NCBI GenBank assembly: GCA_031291295.1
Contig: JARLJI010000260.1
Span: 186,001-250,000 of the forward strand
Origin: Rhodoferax sp.
Lineage (GTDB): Bacteria; Pseudomonadota; Gammaproteobacteria; Burkholderiales; Burkholderiaceae_C
Reading direction: 5' to 3'
DNA: 64,000 bases
The notes under the pieces were generated by a model. That model was not told the origin of the DNA and did not search any database. It worked only from the letters and a program-made list of their open reading frames with translations. Made by a program: the position numbers and the translations under genes. Position 1 is the first letter of the stretch. Every line of letters starts with the position of its first letter. This document shows positions 62,038-64,000 of this stretch, in pieces.

Positions 62038-64000
62038 ATGTGGGAAATCTACGCCTACCAGAACTCGGACAGCCTGTTCGGTGTATTCAACGCCGCAGCC
62101 GCCATCCATGCCTCCAACGACTACCTGTCTGCCGTGGCGGCGGTGGCCTTCTGTGGCTTCGTCTCCGCCCTGATCGCCTATGCTTTCGCGCCTGAGAAGC
62201 TGCAGGGCTGGAAGTGGCTGGGCTCGGTGGTGCTGGTGTTCTCCGTGCTGATCGTGCCCAAGGTGACAGTCGGCATCGTGGACAAGACCGGAGGCTCAGC
62301 CGTCAAGATCGTGGACAACGTGCCTTTTGGGGTGGCAGCGCTGGGAAGCCTCACCAGCACCATCGGCCACACCTTGACCGGTCTGTTTGAGACCGCCTTC
62401 CAGGTGATCCCGGGGCCTGGGGCGCTTCCTTCGGAACTGAGCTACCAGCAGAACGGCCTGATGTTCGGCAACCGGCTGATCCGGGAGACCGGCAATGTGG
62501 TATTTCCCGATCCGGGCTTTCGCACGGACCTGATCAACTTCATCCACAACTGCACGACCTACGACCTGGTTGACGGCACGTTGGATCAAGCAACCTTCTC
62601 CAGCTCTGGCGACGTCTGGCCGCTGATGGCCTCGCCCAATCCGGCGCGCTTCAGCACGGTGACGGGTGCCGGTGGCATCAGTATCGACACCTGCCCAAAT
62701 GTCTACCTGAACCTTAATGGCCGCTTGCCGGCCCAGATCACGCGGATTCAGGGGCGCCTCGCCTTTCAGCTCAACCCGACACTGCCAGGGGCTGCGGCCG
62801 CAGCGGCCATCGCCGGTCAGGTGCAGCAGGCCTATCTCAAGAACAGCATCGCCAACGCCGCCACGACAGCGGCCGACATCATCCGGCAAAACGCCATGCT
62901 CAACGCCATCGAAGACACCGGGAAGATCGTCGGCCAAAAAGTGAACGACCCGGCGGCCATGGTACTGGCGGTGGGTCGGGCACAGGCCGTTGCCCAGCAG
63001 AATGCGTCCTGGCTCAATTACGGCAAAGTAGCTGAACAGGCGCTGCCGGTGTTCCGCAATGTGGTCGAGGCCGTGACCTACGCCCTCTTCCCCTTGTTCG
63101 TCTTGCTGCTCCTGCTCACCAGTGGCAGGGAGACCATGATGGCCTTCAAGGGCTACGCGGCGATCTTGATCTGGATTCAGCTCTGGCCGCCGTTGTATGC
63201 GATCCTGAACTATATGGCGTCAATCTATGCAGCCTACGACCTGGCCGCTGCCGCCGATCTCGGCACCGGCACCAAGGCGCTGGCGCTGCAGACGGCCTCG
63301 ACCATCTATTCGCGGGCAATTTCGGGGGAAGCGGTGGTGGGTTACCTAGCGATCAGTGTGCCTTTCATCGCCTGGGCGGCGCTCAAGGGGATGCAGAACA
63401 TGGGCACGGCGCTTGCGGGTGGTCTGTCCGGGCTGCAGGGCACGTTGTCTGGTGCGACCAGCAGCGCGGCCGCTGGCAATGTGAGCATGGGCAATGTAGG
63501 CATGGACCAGATGCAATTGGCACCCAACCGCACCTCGGCGTTCATGGGAAGCATGCAGAACGACTTGACCGGAAACACCCTGTCTTCCAACGCGCTAACC
63601 GGACGCACAGCGGCCAGTCTGCTGCGCAACCAGGGGTTTGCGTCGCGCGTGGTGTCGATGCGGGTGTCGGAGCAGGACGTGACCGAAGCCAGCCGTCAAG
63701 CGGAAACGGCGCGCAGCGAGGCAGTTTCCGCCGGACAGCAGCGCTCGGCCACGCTCACGGAAGCCTTCACGCGCGGTGTCAGCAAGCTGCGTTCAACGCA
63801 CAACAGTACGGGCACCGCATCCAGCAGCTTCGAACAACTGGGAGAAAGCCTAAACAACCTCGATCAGATCGCCCAGAGCGTGTCGCAGCGCACCGGACTG
63901 TCACAGTCCCAGGTCGCACACATCGCCTTCGGTGCCAGTGGCTCGCTGGGTCTCTCCACACCTGCCCTCAGCGCGAAAATCCAGGGCAGCGCGGGGAAGA
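62038..64000 (+). CDS. traG: TraG, mating-pair stabilisation/entry-related protein (C-terminus beyond window)
   Basis: At least 654 residues are visible before the right edge. The N-terminal half is polytopic membrane protein (for example AVAAVAFCGFVSALIAYAFA, ALFPLFVLLLLLTSG and AILIWIQLWPPLYAIL), which functions in pilus assembly. The C-terminal periplasmic part that is visible is Ser/Thr/Gln-rich (SGATSSAAAGNVSMG, LSQSQVAHIAFG) and in F contacts TraN and exclusion proteins. Order traF-traH-traG is the F/SXT type. Confidence 0.92.
   Translation, partial: MWEIYAYQNSDSLFGVFNAAAAIHASNDYLSAVAAVAFCGFVSALIAYAFAPEKLQGWKWLGSVVLVFSVLIVPKVTVGIVDKTGGSAVKIVDNVPFGVAALGSLTSTIGHTLTGLFETAFQVIPGPGALPSELSYQQNGLMFGNRLIRETGNVVFPDPGFRTDLINFIHNCTTYDLVDGTLDQATFSSSGDVWPLMASPNPARFSTVTGAGGISIDTCPNVYLNLNGRLPAQITRIQGRLAFQLNPTLPGAAAAAAIAGQVQQAYLKNSIANAATTAADIIRQNAMLNAIEDTGKIVGQKVNDPAAMVLAVGRAQAVAQQNASWLNYGKVAEQALPVFRNVVEAVTYALFPLFVLLLLLTSGRETMMAFKGYAAILIWIQLWPPLYAILNYMASIYAAYDLAAAADLGTGTKALALQTASTIYSRAISGEAVVGYLAISVPFIAWAALKGMQNMGTALAGGLSGLQGTLSGATSSAAAGNVSMGNVGMDQMQLAPNRTSAFMGSMQNDLTGNTLSSNALTGRTAASLLRNQGFASRVVSMRVSEQDVTEASRQAETARSEAVSAGQQRSATLTEAFTRGVSKLRSTHNSTGTASSSFEQLGESLNNLDQIAQSVSQRTGLSQSQVAHIAFGASGSLGLSTPALSAKIQGSAGK

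Overview
The window is high-GC proteobacterial DNA. Its gene content points to a betaproteobacterium, probably Burkholderiales; that is an inference from gene style, because no rRNA or other taxonomic marker is present. I saw no tRNA, rRNA or CRISPR array. There are two blocks: a catabolic island (about 1-27,040) and the regulatory, mobilisation and type IV secretion core of a conjugative element, probably an ICE (about 27,090-64,000, running off the right edge).

Catabolic island. Two divergent gene sets meet at a regulatory gap (13,563-13,776). The leftward set holds three AMP-forming acyl-CoA ligases (one cut by the window edge), a biotin-dependent acyl-CoA carboxylase (both subunits, methylcrotonyl/geranyl-CoA type), a pair of acyl-CoA dehydrogenases, an SDR dehydrogenase, a split MaoC hydratase pair and an SCP-x-like thiolase. 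The rightward set holds an isovaleryl-CoA-dehydrogenase-like enzyme, a crotonase, a second SCP-x-like thiolase, an HSD10-like dehydrogenase, a fourth acyl-CoA dehydrogenase, a complete Liv-type ABC importer (two ATPases, two permeases, one binding protein), a large acyl-CoA ligase inserted between importer genes, and an alpha-methylacyl-CoA racemase-like enzyme. The combination suggests uptake, CoA activation and beta-oxidation of a methyl-branched (isoprenoid, terpenoid or sterol-side-chain-like) carboxylic acid, with the carboxylase dealing with a beta-methyl block. The substrate is not determined.

Conjugative element. An AlpA-like regulator and a possible AcaB/DUF1845-like protein (both leftward) are followed by small unknown genes, a GHKL ATPase, a zinc-finger/TOPRIM protein and a DUF932 protein. 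Next comes a regulatory switch: a CI-like repressor whose S24 domain lacks both catalytic residues, diverging from a FlhD/FlhC-like activator pair. The activator genes lead directly into the MobH-type relaxase, the coupling protein and a DUF4400-like membrane protein. A cargo interval (IS630-family element plus an AT-richer lysine-rich gene) separates these from an F-type mating-pair-formation operon: transglycosylase, OmpA-like lipoprotein, pilin, TraL, E, K, B, DsbC, V, C, TrbI, signal peptidase, W, U, TrbC, N, F, H and G. Layout and control logic resemble SXT/R391 ICEs and IncA/C plasmids, but in a distinct GC-rich background.

No integrase or relaxosome origin was recognised inside the window. 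Whether the catabolic island is cargo of the element or flanking chromosome is unresolved.
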